DNA of 21,507 nucleotides from Thermoplasmata archaeon (GCA_023137005.1 JAGLQE010000106.1:1-21507); one strand, 5' to 3'. Counted from the stretch's first letter, positions 5,392-14,993 are shown. Program-made: numbers and translations. Notes: a model not told the origin generated them from the sequence alone.

Positions 5392-8300
5392 ATGAGAGAA
5401 ACAATACTAAGGAGAAGTGGGCTGGGGAGTAGATCGATAGTGTCCAATGAGGGCATGAAGAGGGCTTTGACGATATTCATTGCTTTATCAATGATGGGTA
5501 GTATTTTGACCATCATTTCAACAGATGTATATTCGCATTCTGGAGATGTTATATTCTCTGATTGGGCATTCAGCCAGCCTACCATGGACGGCATGATAAA
5601 TGCTGGAGAATGGGATGATGCTGTGATGCTTGACCTTTCGATCATCCCTGGAACAACCATGGAAACCTACCTCTATGTGATGAATGATGGCACAAATCTG
5701 TATATGGCATACGATGCCGTGGGTGATGAGTTCTCTGATATGATGGATGGAGCTATCTTCTGCTTCGACACCGACCACAATGGCTTTGAGACAGATATGG
5801 AGGATGACCAATTCATCATCGGGGATATATTTGGGATTACTGGTGGACAAAATCAAGCACGCTATGTATATGATATTCTAATGCCTGGATGGGTAGAAGA
5901 AAGCTGTCCCTTCACTGAGCCGGGATTGGATGGAGATTATGGATTTTCCTCCTCACCCAATAGCGCGAACGACCACAGGATGTATGAGATCACAATTCCA
6001 TTGGCTCTATTGTCTGTTGCTCCGGGAGACACCATTGGCTTTGCCTCACATGGCTTCATGGGAGAAGGGGTCCTTGACTTCATGATGTGGACCAGGGCTG
6101 GATGGCCAGCCTGCCAATTCGCACCACAGCCATTGTCTGAATATGGAGATATCATACTGGATACACCTCCAGACCTTGTGGGGATGAGGCTCACACCAGA
6201 CCTTGATGAGAACTTCGGACTACCTGGTACTGATGTGGATTATCTTATGACGGTCAAGAACAAAGGTACATCTGGAGCAGATACCTTTGAACTTGATTTT
6301 ACTTCAGCCCCATTGGGTTGGGCTGTCACTTTCTATGATGAGACTGGAACTGTTCCACTCACAGATACAAATGCCATTCCCACACCGGATACTGGCCCGA
6401 TAAACACAGGGGACAGCATGAACTTCATAGCCCGTGTGACAGTGCCTGGTGGTGCCCTACCTGGAGATTGGGATATCGCTGATATGAATGCCTCTTCCTT
6501 CAATGATCCTTCAGTTTATGAGATATCTGAATTGAATACAACTGTCGCCTTTGACATACTGGTGGTGGACGATGATGCGGGATTGGATTCCGAACTGTGG
6601 TATACGAGCTCCCTCACCAGCCTGGGATATTCATTCGATGTGTGGAATGTCAGTGCTGAAGGTTCACCGGACATGAACTCGCTAGATACCCATCTGGCCG
6701 TCATCTGGTTCACTGGTAATGACCAATGGGACCAGGCCACTCTCAATAAGGGCAACCGTGCAGTCCTGGAAGAATATCTTGACAATGGTGGAAAACTTTA
6801 CATGTCCTCAACCGGACTTGGACAGGATGCATATAATTGGAATGGCTTTGATGATTGGTATGAAACATATTTCGACATGACCCAGGAAAGCACTGCAGGG
6901 GGGGCGAATACCGTATTCAGTCAGCCTACCAACCCGGTCACCAATGGCATGGCACCGATGGAGACACATATTGGAGACTACTGTACTGGCCTCAATGGTC
7001 AGATATCGACCCATGAACCCATAATGCTGGCCGATCCAGCCTTCAATATCACATTGGCAGGTGTGAATGATACCGCCATGAGCCTCGAACATTATGCTTA
7101 CAGGCTGTTCTACACTGGCTTTGACTTTGCAGATGTCAACAATAGCGTGGTCAGGGATGATCTAATGGACAGGATCCTAAACTGGCTACTTCCAGTGGAT
7201 GGAGTGTCTATATACCCACATCAAATGGGCTACAATGTGCCTGGAATTGAGGTTAACTACACCCTGACAGTGAAGAACATTGGGAGCAGTATTGACAGCT
7301 TTAATTTGGCTGGTATTGGAGATCCACTCTGGCCTATTGCTATTTACGATGAAACAAATACATTCATAATAGCGAACACAGGACCTATTGATCCGTATGA
7401 TTCTGTAGATATCACTGTTCGTGTGACCGTGAACCCAGCAGCCGTACCAGGGGACATGGATATTTCATTGATAACAGCCACATCCACCAATGATGGCACC
7501 CAGGCTTTGACCATGCCCCTGGAGACCCAGGTCTATGGAGATATCCTACTAGTGGACGATGACAAGCATCTGGATACCGAATTATGGTATGTCAATTCAT
7601 TGGTGGCCAATGGCTACACTTATAATATCTGGAACAGGACCCTTTACGGAGTTCCAACCTTGGACCTTCTTCAGGACCACACAGCAGTGTTGTGGTTCAC
7701 TGGCAATTCAGATGGCAACGGATGGGGAGAGGGCGATACCCTGAACACCGATGACAGGGCATTGCTCGAAAACTATCTGGACGGTGGTGGAAGATTCTAT
7801 CTTTCCAGTCAGTATGCGGCTCAGGAGGCTCAATGGGGCCCGGAGCCTTGGGCATCATGGCATGAGGAATTCCTGGATTCCACCATGGATATGAACTGGT
7901 GGGGGGAGAATGACCAGATAGGACAACTTGGAAACCCAATAGGAGATGGTCTCAATATCCAGACCTATAACCTTACAGGAGACCAATGCCGGTGGCTGGA
8001 TAATCAGACCTCGACCTTCAATGTCCTGGCTCCTGCAGAGCCGTGCTTCGATATCCAGGCATCACCAGGTGAATGGACCATGCTCAATGCGGATGAAGGA
8101 ACTTATCGGCTCGTATACTCGGGCTTTGACTTCTCGGGTGTGAATGACAGTGTTGACAGAGACTTGCTCATGTGGCGTATCCTGAACTGGCTCATGCCTG
8201 TGGATGGTGTATCTATCTATGAGGAACAGGATGGTTATGGATACGGAGGGGACACCGTGGACTACACCCTTACAATTAGGAACATCGGCTCCAATATGGA

Positions 8301-11300
8301 CACCTTTGACCTGCAAAACATTGGGGGATTCCACGGGTGGACCACCGAGTTCTGGGATGATACAAACACCATACAGTTGATAGATACTAATGGGGATTTT
8401 TATGGACGGCCAGATACCGGAACCATAATGCCTGCAGGCATAGCCCCTGGAGATACAATGAACATCACTGTGAGAGTGTATATCGATCCACTGGCACTGG
8501 TAGGCAATGAGGACAGCCACTGGATAATGACGAACTCAACCAATGATCCAACTATAAATGACCTCACTATAGTGAGAGCTACAGTTCCCTATGATGCGCC
8601 CTGGTCAGACGATATGGAGATCGCACCTGCCCTCGGAATGGCCTACTGGGATCCAGAGGGGTTATGGCATCAAGTGGACTCGGCAAGTCCATTCCCAGAA
8701 TGGAATAGCTTTGATTCGAGCTGGTGGTACGGTCAGGACGCGACCGGGGACCACGAGACCGGCGGACAGAATTTCGGCATGCTGGCTTCCCCACCCATAG
8801 ACCTCACACGCGCTTCCTTCGCTGGCTTGGGCTTCATGGACTGGTATGATGGGGACACATGGTGGAATGCCAGACAGATAAAGATCAGTGTTGATGGCGG
8901 TGATTGGCAAACGATAGACACCATGGACAATATGGCCACACCTCTCAGAGCATGGACCCACCATTCCGTGAACCTCGATGCCTATATTGGCCATGTGGTG
9001 AAGATAGGATTCTGGTTCGACCTTGGCCAGTTCGGCTGGGGTGGCATGAACGCGCCCAATGGATGGTATATTGATGATATTGTCATTGACATAACACCAC
9101 CAGAACCTCCCACGAACACCACTGCCTCATTGTCCGAGACTGGCTATATTGCTGGATCTGACTGGGGTTTCTTCGGACCTGTCATAAATGACTACACGGC
9201 CACGCATGCATCCGATGACTTCGATAACTCTCAAGGAGAATGGGATTCCTACCAGGGAAATAGTGTTCCACAGAACGAGCCAGTGGTTGCGGATGGAAAT
9301 CTCATGGGAGGCACATATGTGGAGGTGCAGACCGCGGCAGACGGTGGTGCCACACAAAGATGGCAGGAGCAATTGGTGGCCGAAGGCGAGATCGTGGTGG
9401 CACAGGCTGAGCCCACGATCAATAGCGGCCTGCTTCTTGACGGGACATACACGGACACGCAATTGGCCGATGGACTGGACCAGGATTGGGAAGAAGAAAC
9501 ACTAGGTCTTGTGGAAACCGTGGAGCCGACCTCTGAGCCCACCATCACCAGTGGAATTCTTGTGGAAGGAACATTTGTCGATGTCCAGGCACCTGATGGC
9601 CTTGAGGAGAAATGGACAGAGGAGACCGTGAATGTAAAGGAAACTGTGGTAACTCTGGCAGAGCCAGCCATTACCTATGGGGTCGTGAACAGCGGCACCT
9701 TTGCAGATACTCAGACCATTGATGGCACCAGCGAGGTCTGGACAGAGACAAACTACCAGGCCAGCAAATGGGGATTGGAGATCGACTATTCTCTGACATT
9801 CGCCACCGTGCCTGCCGGAACCTTTGATATATCCATCCTGGCCAATTACACGGATGCGGATGCCGCGGACCAGGTCAGCATATGGCTGTATGACTGGACA
9901 GTGCCCATCTGGGTCGATACCGGCGTGGATGTGTTCAAGGGAAGTCCAGAGACTCTGATCAACCTTCCTGGTATGGCGAATAACTACGTCAGTCCTACTG
10001 GAGAAGTTCAGATAAGGTATGCGGATGATGCGAGGGCCAATGGAGAGGCCATGGGTTTCCTGAGCATTGATTATCAGAACATCAGCGTTGATTCATCATA
10101 CGAGGGGCTGGACCTGTACTATGAATGCACCTTCACTGCGGTTCCCGCAGGAACAATAGATATCGCAATATTAGCTAATTACACGGATGCGGATGCCGCA
10201 GACCAGATCAGTATTTGGCTGTATGATTGGGTCGCGACCGGATGGGTGGACAGTGGACTGGATGTGTTCAAAGGCAGCCCGGCAACATTGACCAACCTTC
10301 CCGGCATGAGCAATAACTATGTCGGACCTGGTGGAGAAGTTCAGATTAGATTGCTCGATGACCTCCAGGGAACTGGTGAGAATGTTGGATTCTTGTGCAT
10401 TGACCACATCAGTGCGAGTGTGGATGAGGCCACTGCGGCCATGGACCTTTATTATGAAATGACATTCGCTGGCACGCCAGCCGCTACCTTTGATATTGCA
10501 GTACTGGCCAATTACACGGATGCGGATGCTGGAGACCAGATAAGCATATGGCTATATGACTGGACATTGCCAGGTTTCATTGATTCCGGGCAGGATGTGT
10601 TCAAAGGCAGTCCTGCGACATTGACCAATCTTATTGGCCTGCCGAGCCCACTCTATGTCGGGCCTGGCGGAGAGATCTGGATAGAGTATCAGGATGATGC
10701 TACAAGTGTCGGAGAGGATGTCGGCGTGCTGAGGATAGACCATCAGGAAGCCAGCTACTCCGAGAATGTGAGGTCCCTCGATCTTTATTACAATTGCACC
10801 TTCCCCCAGGAAGTGTACGGGGTATTTGACATCCAGCTCAGAGGAGCGTGGTACTTCGATACTCTTGATCCACTGGACAATATCAATATCCTGGTGTATA
10901 ATTTCACTTCCAAGGCCTTCGATGATACAGGAGTAAATGTCAACAAGGACTCAATGGCCTACAGGTACGTGTACAACCTCGCTGCGGAGCATTATATGAA
11001 CGCCTCCACCTACGAGGTCTTCATAGGATTCAAGGATGATTATCAGGCCGTGGGAGAGGATACTGGCCAACTGTATATTGACTATTTGAATGTACGAACC
11101 TACACTAGCGCGGGATGGCATGCCTGGCAATTCGATGTGTTTGATAGTCCAGATCTGGAAACATGGACCTTCAATGTCGAGGCCAGTAGCTCGGCCAATA
11201 CCGAAAATGAGGGATGGTTGTTCGAATATTCATTCGATAATATTGTCTATTCTCCATTCGCCACCAATATAGAGTTCCTGGCCACGGATACCGTGGATAT

Positions 11301-12180
11301 TATCAAATCCTCTGATATTCCAATAACCGGCTCTGGAAATGTGTACATAAGAGCGACCGACACTGACAAGGGGTGGGGCAATGAATCATCGGATTACATC
11401 AATGTCGATCACATGACCATCGTGCCAACCAGTGCCATCGGAGTCAGAATGGGCAATGTCGATGTCAGCTGGGAGGCTTCAGTATCTCCGGATGTGGCAT
11501 CATACAATATCTATCGGGCGACCAGTATAGGTGGGACATACCTTCAGATAGCTGAGGGCGTGATCGGCCTGAATTATATCGACATCGATGCTGGTGACCA
11601 GGACTGGAATGACTATTTCTATTATGTGAGAGCCGTGGATTCCTCGGGAATTGAGGATAGTGCCATATCTCCGGATAGGGCGGTCAAATATGTGAGAGCC
11701 GTGGACGATGGCTGGAATTTTGTTTCATTCCCTGTTGAGGTCAGTGACACTTCGCTACTGACCGTCCTTCAAACCCTTGACTGGAATTATGTGCTTTGTT
11801 ACAATACCTCTGATCCAGATAAGTGGAGCACCAACAATATAGTGAGGCCAGACTTTATGGACGACCTATGGGCTTTGGATCATACAAGAGGGATGTGGCT
11901 CAATACCACGGGCAATGACAATATGATTGTCGCGGGAAGTGTCCGGACATCCACCACCATCACCCTCAAGGCTGGCTGGAATCTTGTCGGATATACATCC
12001 TTCAATACATCCACCACCATGAGCGATGCTCTCTTCGGCCTGCCAGTGGATCTTGTCGAGAGATTCGATGCCCCATCACCTTACATGATGATCCCAATGC
12101 TTGGAACTGATATCATGATGCCTGGGGAGGCTTATTGGGTAAGCGTGAGTGCTGATTGTGTATGGACAGTGGATTGGTAA
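5392..12180 (+). CDS. Giant modular secreted surface protein (2,262 residues)
   Basis: A Sec-type signal peptide (hydrophobic core about residues 25-44 after MKR) begins at an internal Met22. An ATG at 5455 is therefore an alternative start. Module order, with approximate residues, is as follows. A CBM9/DOMON-like beta-sandwich (50-260) is followed by a NEW3-like CARDB/Ig domain (263-385) and a GATase1-like Rossmann domain (388-600; ILVVDDDAGLDSELWY, VIWFTGN, YLDNGGKLYMSS). A second NEW3 (603-715) and second GATase1-like domain (717-935) follow, then a third NEW3 (938-1065). Next are a MAM-like jelly roll (1067-1230), four ~42-residue repeats (1296-1458), four ~111-residue repeats (1463-1900) and a fibronectin type III domain (about 2013-2100). 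A C-terminal module (2103-2262) has paired GWNFVSFP and GWNLVGY motifs and ends AYWVSVSADCVWTVDW. No C-terminal membrane anchor, PGF-CTERM or sorting motif is visible, so attachment is unclear. Adhesion or envelope roles are inferred from the architecture only. Confidence 0.85.
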   Translation: MRETILRRSGLGSRSIVSNEGMKRALTIFIALSMMGSILTIISTDVYSHSGDVIFSDWAFSQPTMDGMINAGEWDDAVMLDLSIIPGTTMETYLYVMNDGTNLYMAYDAVGDEFSDMMDGAIFCFDTDHNGFETDMEDDQFIIGDIFGITGGQNQARYVYDILMPGWVEESCPFTEPGLDGDYGFSSSPNSANDHRMYEITIPLALLSVAPGDTIGFASHGFMGEGVLDFMMWTRAGWPACQFAPQPLSEYGDIILDTPPDLVGMRLTPDLDENFGLPGTDVDYLMTVKNKGTSGADTFELDFTSAPLGWAVTFYDETGTVPLTDTNAIPTPDTGPINTGDSMNFIARVTVPGGALPGDWDIADMNASSFNDPSVYEISELNTTVAFDILVVDDDAGLDSELWYTSSLTSLGYSFDVWNVSAEGSPDMNSLDTHLAVIWFTGNDQWDQATLNKGNRAVLEEYLDNGGKLYMSSTGLGQDAYNWNGFDDWYETYFDMTQESTAGGANTVFSQPTNPVTNGMAPMETHIGDYCTGLNGQISTHEPIMLADPAFNITLAGVNDTAMSLEHYAYRLFYTGFDFADVNNSVVRDDLMDRILNWLLPVDGVSIYPHQMGYNVPGIEVNYTLTVKNIGSSIDSFNLAGIGDPLWPIAIYDETNTFIIANTGPIDPYDSVDITVRVTVNPAAVPGDMDISLITATSTNDGTQALTMPLETQVYGDILLVDDDKHLDTELWYVNSLVANGYTYNIWNRTLYGVPTLDLLQDHTAVLWFTGNSDGNGWGEGDTLNTDDRALLENYLDGGGRFYLSSQYAAQEAQWGPEPWASWHEEFLDSTMDMNWWGENDQIGQLGNPIGDGLNIQTYNLTGDQCRWLDNQTSTFNVLAPAEPCFDIQASPGEWTMLNADEGTYRLVYSGFDFSGVNDSVDRDLLMWRILNWLMPVDGVSIYEEQDGYGYGGDTVDYTLTIRNIGSNMDTFDLQNIGGFHGWTTEFWDDTNTIQLIDTNGDFYGRPDTGTIMPAGIAPGDTMNITVRVYIDPLALVGNEDSHWIMTNSTNDPTINDLTIVRATVPYDAPWSDDMEIAPALGMAYWDPEGLWHQVDSASPFPEWNSFDSSWWYGQDATGDHETGGQNFGMLASPPIDLTRASFAGLGFMDWYDGDTWWNARQIKISVDGGDWQTIDTMDNMATPLRAWTHHSVNLDAYIGHVVKIGFWFDLGQFGWGGMNAPNGWYIDDIVIDITPPEPPTNTTASLSETGYIAGSDWGFFGPVINDYTATHASDDFDNSQGEWDSYQGNSVPQNEPVVADGNLMGGTYVEVQTAADGGATQRWQEQLVAEGEIVVAQAEPTINSGLLLDGTYTDTQLADGLDQDWEEETLGLVETVEPTSEPTITSGILVEGTFVDVQAPDGLEEKWTEETVNVKETVVTLAEPAITYGVVNSGTFADTQTIDGTSEVWTETNYQASKWGLEIDYSLTFATVPAGTFDISILANYTDADAADQVSIWLYDWTVPIWVDTGVDVFKGSPETLINLPGMANNYVSPTGEVQIRYADDARANGEAMGFLSIDYQNISVDSSYEGLDLYYECTFTAVPAGTIDIAILANYTDADAADQISIWLYDWVATGWVDSGLDVFKGSPATLTNLPGMSNNYVGPGGEVQIRLLDDLQGTGENVGFLCIDHISASVDEATAAMDLYYEMTFAGTPAATFDIAVLANYTDADAGDQISIWLYDWTLPGFIDSGQDVFKGSPATLTNLIGLPSPLYVGPGGEIWIEYQDDATSVGEDVGVLRIDHQEASYSENVRSLDLYYNCTFPQEVYGVFDIQLRGAWYFDTLDPLDNINILVYNFTSKAFDDTGVNVNKDSMAYRYVYNLAAEHYMNASTYEVFIGFKDDYQAVGEDTGQLYIDYLNVRTYTSAGWHAWQFDVFDSPDLETWTFNVEASSSANTENEGWLFEYSFDNIVYSPFATNIEFLATDTVDIIKSSDIPITGSGNVYIRATDTDKGWGNESSDYINVDHMTIVPTSAIGVRMGNVDVSWEASVSPDVASYNIYRATSIGGTYLQIAEGVIGLNYIDIDAGDQDWNDYFYYVRAVDSSGIEDSAISPDRAVKYVRAVDDGWNFVSFPVEVSDTSLLTVLQTLDWNYVLCYNTSDPDKWSTNNIVRPDFMDDLWALDHTRGMWLNTTGNDNMIVAGSVRTSTTITLKAGWNLVGYTSFNTSTTMSDALFGLPVDLVERFDAPSPYMMIPMLGTDIMMPGEAYWVSVSADCVWTVDW
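9277..9766 (+). repeat. Four ~42-residue tandem repeats inside the giant protein
   Basis: The repeats begin at 9277, 9409, 9535 and 9661, giving periods of 132, 126 and 126 bp. Each opens with EP, then x-I/V-x-x-G, G-T-Y/F-x-D/E-x-Q, a D-G pair and a W-x-E. The protein consensus is clear, while the DNA has diverged. Confidence 0.85.
9778..11095 (+). repeat. Four ~111-residue tandem repeats inside the giant protein
   Basis: Matching positions lie at 9778, 10111, 10444 and 10780, giving periods of 333, 333 and 336 bp. The first three share the box LANYTDADAADQ (with A-G for A-A in the third), SIWLYDW, DVFKGSP and G-E-x-G-x-L-x-I-D. The box is also strongly conserved at DNA level (AATTACACGGATGCGGATGC). 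The fourth copy is degenerate, keeping the YY-x-C-TF opening and the closing GEDTGQLYIDY. Confidence 0.9.
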
Positions 12181-12229
12181 GCAACAGCTGAACGAGCAGG
12201 TGAGGGCGAGTTTCCTTTTGGATTGGAAA

Positions 12230-12275
12230 CCTTTTCTTTAGAGCCCGAACCAGCGGAGCGAGGGGAAAGAAAAGG
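12230..12275 (+). terminator. 10-bp perfect inverted repeat after the giant gene
   Basis: CCTTTTCTTT (12230-12239) and AAAGAAAAGG (12266-12275) are perfect inverted repeats with a 26-base loop. A smaller pair, GTTTCC and GGAAAC, lies just before it (about 12210-12229). Position downstream of a long gene suggests a transcript end. Confidence 0.4.
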
Positions 12276-12285
12276 CTTCCGGTGG

Positions 12286-12317
12286 GTGCTGATTGTGTAT
12301 GGACTATAGACTGGTAG
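12286..12317 (+). repeat. Degenerate second copy of the giant gene's 3' end
   Basis: This 32-base stretch repeats bases 12149-12180. The first 19 bases (GTGCTGATTGTGTATGGAC) are identical, and overall 27 of 32 match by my count. In frame it encodes ADCVWTIDW-stop against ADCVWTVDW-stop in the gene. It lies about 105 bases past the true stop, with no open frame leading into it. Confidence 0.85.
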
Positions 12318-12318
12318 A

Positions 12319-12343
12319 CTTTCAGGCTTAAAGGACCTGAAAG
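12319..12343 (+). terminator. 8-bp hairpin downstream of the duplicated 3' end
   Basis: CTTTCAGG (12319-12326) and CCTGAAAG (12336-12343) pair perfectly around a nine-base loop. It follows the duplicated 3' end and precedes the methyltransferase promoter. No long T tract follows. Confidence 0.4.
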
Positions 12344-12356
12344 CCCCAGTCGATAA

Positions 12357-12364
12357 TCATAAAT
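12357..12364 (+). promoter_or_regulatory. Probable TATA box of the tRNA G10 methyltransferase gene
   Basis: TCATAAAT is centred about 27 bases before the GTG start, which would give a leaderless or nearly leaderless mRNA. Confidence 0.35.
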
Positions 12365-12387
12365 CACCCAACAGGATACCAATCCTC

Positions 12388-13389
12388 GTGAAGCTGATCA
12401 TCGAGCTATCCGGAGAGCAGACAGACATGGCCGTGTCAGAGGCTATTGGAGCGGCCAGTGCCATTGATGGTTCTACCAGGCTTATTGAACAGGATGGTCG
12501 TATCGCTATTTTGGACACGAGTTCAGGGGCCGATATCCTTTCTGAAAGGCTAGCACTGTGTTGGCATATCTCCGAGTATCTCTTTTCATTTGACCTGGAT
12601 GAAATAAATGATGTCTTCGATGGCCTGGACCTTGGAGGAAAGACCTTCGCTATCAAGATGAAAAGGCTTGATGATAAATGGAAACCAGAGGACAGCCAGG
12701 CCATGATCGAAAAAATAGCCGGTGTTTTGGAGAGAACCGGCAAGGTCGACCTGAGATCACCAGATATGATCCTCCGTGTGATAATGGGAGAAAAATTACA
12801 TGCTGGCTGGCAGCTTCATGAGATAGATCGCACTAGTTTTGAAGCAAGAAAGGGAAAGGACAGGCCCTTCTCCCACCCCATAAGCCTGCATCCACGGTAT
12901 GCCCGGGCGATGGTGAACCTGGCACGAGTTAAGCCGGAGGATGTGCTTCTAGACCCCTTCTGCGGGACTGGAGGAATACTCATCGAAGGTGGGATGATCG
13001 GTGCCCACATCATTGGTTCGGATATGGATCCGCGCATGATCGAGGGTTGCGGGATCAACCTATCACATTTCCTGGGGAAGGATAATGAATTCCAACTTCA
13101 TGAGCTGGATGTGGCAGATATAGGAAAGCTGGGAAAGGTCGATGCGATTGCCACTGACCCACCCTATGGCAGGTCGGCCAGCACTGCGAAGGAAGATGTG
13201 GGCGAGTTGTATGAGAGGGCTTTGGAAGCCTTTGTCGATATTCTCAAGCCTGGAGGAAGACTGGCAATTGTTTTCCCCGATAAGAGATATGTCAAGCTCG
13301 CCAGCAAATATCTATCACTTCTGGAGGTCCATGATCTCTTTGTCCATCGAAGCCTTACTAGATATTTTTGTGTTTTTGAAAAAGAATGA
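12388..13389 (+). CDS. tRNA (guanine-10) N2-methyltransferase, Trm-G10/Trm11 family
   Basis: The enzyme methylates N2 of G10 in tRNA using S-adenosylmethionine. The 333-residue product has an N-terminal THUMP-type half (about residues 1-160) and a C-terminal Rossmann methyltransferase. The SAM-binding motif is DPFCGTGG near residues 189-196, with the acidic strand end GSDMDPRMIEG following. The catalytic N-methyltransferase motif DPPYG is near residues 257-261. The linker HPISLHPRYARAMVNLARV matches the family. It starts with GTG. No nearer ATG preserves the THUMP strand MKLIIELSGEQ. The next gene is convergent, with only about 26 bases between stops. Whether it makes m2G or m2,2G cannot be read from sequence. 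Confidence 0.9.
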   Translation: MKLIIELSGEQTDMAVSEAIGAASAIDGSTRLIEQDGRIAILDTSSGADILSERLALCWHISEYLFSFDLDEINDVFDGLDLGGKTFAIKMKRLDDKWKPEDSQAMIEKIAGVLERTGKVDLRSPDMILRVIMGEKLHAGWQLHEIDRTSFEARKGKDRPFSHPISLHPRYARAMVNLARVKPEDVLLDPFCGTGGILIEGGMIGAHIIGSDMDPRMIEGCGINLSHFLGKDNEFQLHELDVADIGKLGKVDAIATDPPYGRSASTAKEDVGELYERALEAFVDILKPGGRLAIVFPDKRYVKLASKYLSLLEVHDLFVHRSLTRYFCVFEKE

Positions 13390-13415
13390 ATGTCGGCCAG
13401 TGATGGTTCCCGGAA

Positions 13416-14993
13416 TTAATTAAGAGGTGGGGATTGTTCCCTGAGATCCAGTGAGATCATCAACTCTTTCCTCAGTTCACTCTCCAGGCCAGGGGTGTTC
13501 TCCTGTGCGAAGACCCTGATGGTGACCGTCCCATTGGCACCTGGGGGTATGGCCATATTCAAAGTTATATCCACTTCTTCCTGAAACTCCATTATGATAG
13601 TGTGAGAGTCAGAGGCAGTGGAATTATCACCATTCAGCCACAGGGTGGCATTGACAAGGTCAGCATTGGTCGTAGTGATACTGATCGTGATATTGGCCTC
13701 GACATTACCATCAAAGCTCAGTCTCAGTGTCTCGGTCTCGTTCATCCATTGTGAAGGGGATGTGAACATCGTAATGGTGTGCGAATCCATCATATTCCCA
13801 TCAACCCCCACGATGTGGAAACCAGCATCGTACTGGACGGGTTCTATACTGAAGGGTATGGGGACAAAGCACAGGACAAGAATAAGAGCGGTCGCGGCTC
13901 CCAGGGCCTTTCTCTTACCATCCAACTTGGTGATATCATTGAGTGGTGGTGGGTGCCTTAGTCCCAGCATCATTATCAGCATGGCGAATATGATCCAGCC
14001 ATTGTACCAGAGCCCGAGTATCAGCATGAGGCCGAAGGCCCCGTAACTCGCATATCTGGCCTTGTCTCCGAGAAGTGCCCGAGCGATATGGCCACCATCC
14101 AACTGACCTGCAGGTAGTAGGTTGAGGGCCGTGACGAATATTCCCACCCATCCAGCGAAGGCTAGAGGATGTAGAACTATATTCTCTGGAATGAAAAGTA
14201 GGTTTCGAACCATATTGAAGAATATCGATTCGCCGATCATGAGAGTCCCGCCACTCACGGCAGTGTAATCTGCTGGCACCACGATATCCGCTGAAAGGAT
14301 CAGACCAATAGCAGTCACTGGTATTGCCACTAAGAACCCTGCAATTGGCCCAGATATGCCGATATCCAGCAATGCCTTCTTATTGGGTATCGGTTCCCTT
14401 ATGCTGATGAATGCCCCCATGGTTCCCAGGGGCGGGATGAAGATGGGAGGAATGGGAATGAAGAAAGGTAGAGAAGCGGCTATTCCATGCTTCTTGGCCG
14501 CATAATAATGGGCCATCTCATGAACACCCAGTATGGCCATCAGGGGCAGGGCGAAGAACAATGCACCATAGGCCAGGTTCGCGAGTTCGAACATTTCCAT
14601 GTATGACTGGTAATTCACAGCATTCTCGGGTATGAGGAATATCCACAACATGGAGCCTGCAAGAATGGTAGTGATGATCGTAGCCAGGAGCATGATTATA
14701 TTGATATACGGGCTCTTGAACTTCATGTCCGGCTGCTTGACCACATGGAGAATGTACTCTCCTCCCTTGTATTTGAGAATGGGAATGAAGTTCTGGGGTT
14801 TCATTTCCATCCGCAGGGCCTCGAACTTATCCTCAAGCTGGTCTGGCTCTATATTGCAATACAGGGAGATCGTATTAAACTCCACTCTCACCTCGTATAT
14901 GGGGAAATATTTGCCCACCAAGCCCTTCACGGCCTCGAGATCATCTGAAAAGCCCTCGGGACGTGGTGGTGGTACATTGGACCAACTTGCCAT
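13416..14993 (-). CDS. Site-2-protease (M50) family membrane metalloprotease
   Basis: This is a polytopic membrane protein of the intramembrane metalloprotease family. From the chosen start (525 residues) there is a soluble cytoplasmic N-terminal domain of about 90 residues, then a first membrane helix. The zinc motif HEMAH is at about 158-162 (LGVHEMAHYYAAKKHG). A proline-rich hydrophobic loop (FFIPIPPIFIPPLGTMGAF) and the third zinc ligand in LNLLPAGQLDGGH (about 298-302) follow. After about seven hydrophobic segments, a ~150-residue C-terminal domain rich in Asn, Thr and beta strands probably lies outside the cell. All active-site residues are present. I chose the ATG at MASWSN because a TATA box lies 27 bases upstream. 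A GTG at 15044 overlapping the alaS stop is possible and adds 17 residues. The substrate is unknown. Confidence 0.85.
   Translation of the reverse strand: MASWSNVPPPRPEGFSDDLEAVKGLVGKYFPIYEVRVEFNTISLYCNIEPDQLEDKFEALRMEMKPQNFIPILKYKGGEYILHVVKQPDMKFKSPYINIIMLLATIITTILAGSMLWIFLIPENAVNYQSYMEMFELANLAYGALFFALPLMAILGVHEMAHYYAAKKHGIAASLPFFIPIPPIFIPPLGTMGAFISIREPIPNKKALLDIGISGPIAGFLVAIPVTAIGLILSADIVVPADYTAVSGGTLMIGESIFFNMVRNLLFIPENIVLHPLAFAGWVGIFVTALNLLPAGQLDGGHIARALLGDKARYASYGAFGLMLILGLWYNGWIIFAMLIMMLGLRHPPPLNDITKLDGKRKALGAATALILVLCFVPIPFSIEPVQYDAGFHIVGVDGNMMDSHTITMFTSPSQWMNETETLRLSFDGNVEANITISITTTNADLVNATLWLNGDNSTASDSHTIIMEFQEEVDITLNMAIPPGANGTVTIRVFAQENTPGLESELRKELMISLDLREQSPPLN

Noticed and set aside
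12181..12387. A frameshift or premature stop at the end of the giant gene
   Set aside because: The stop follows a complete, motif-bearing C-terminus. The downstream copy contains only the last few residues and is not a readable continuation.
13618..14046. A 142-residue rightward frame opposite the M50 protease gene
   Set aside because: It is the antisense shadow of the protease's membrane and C-terminal regions and has no independent support.
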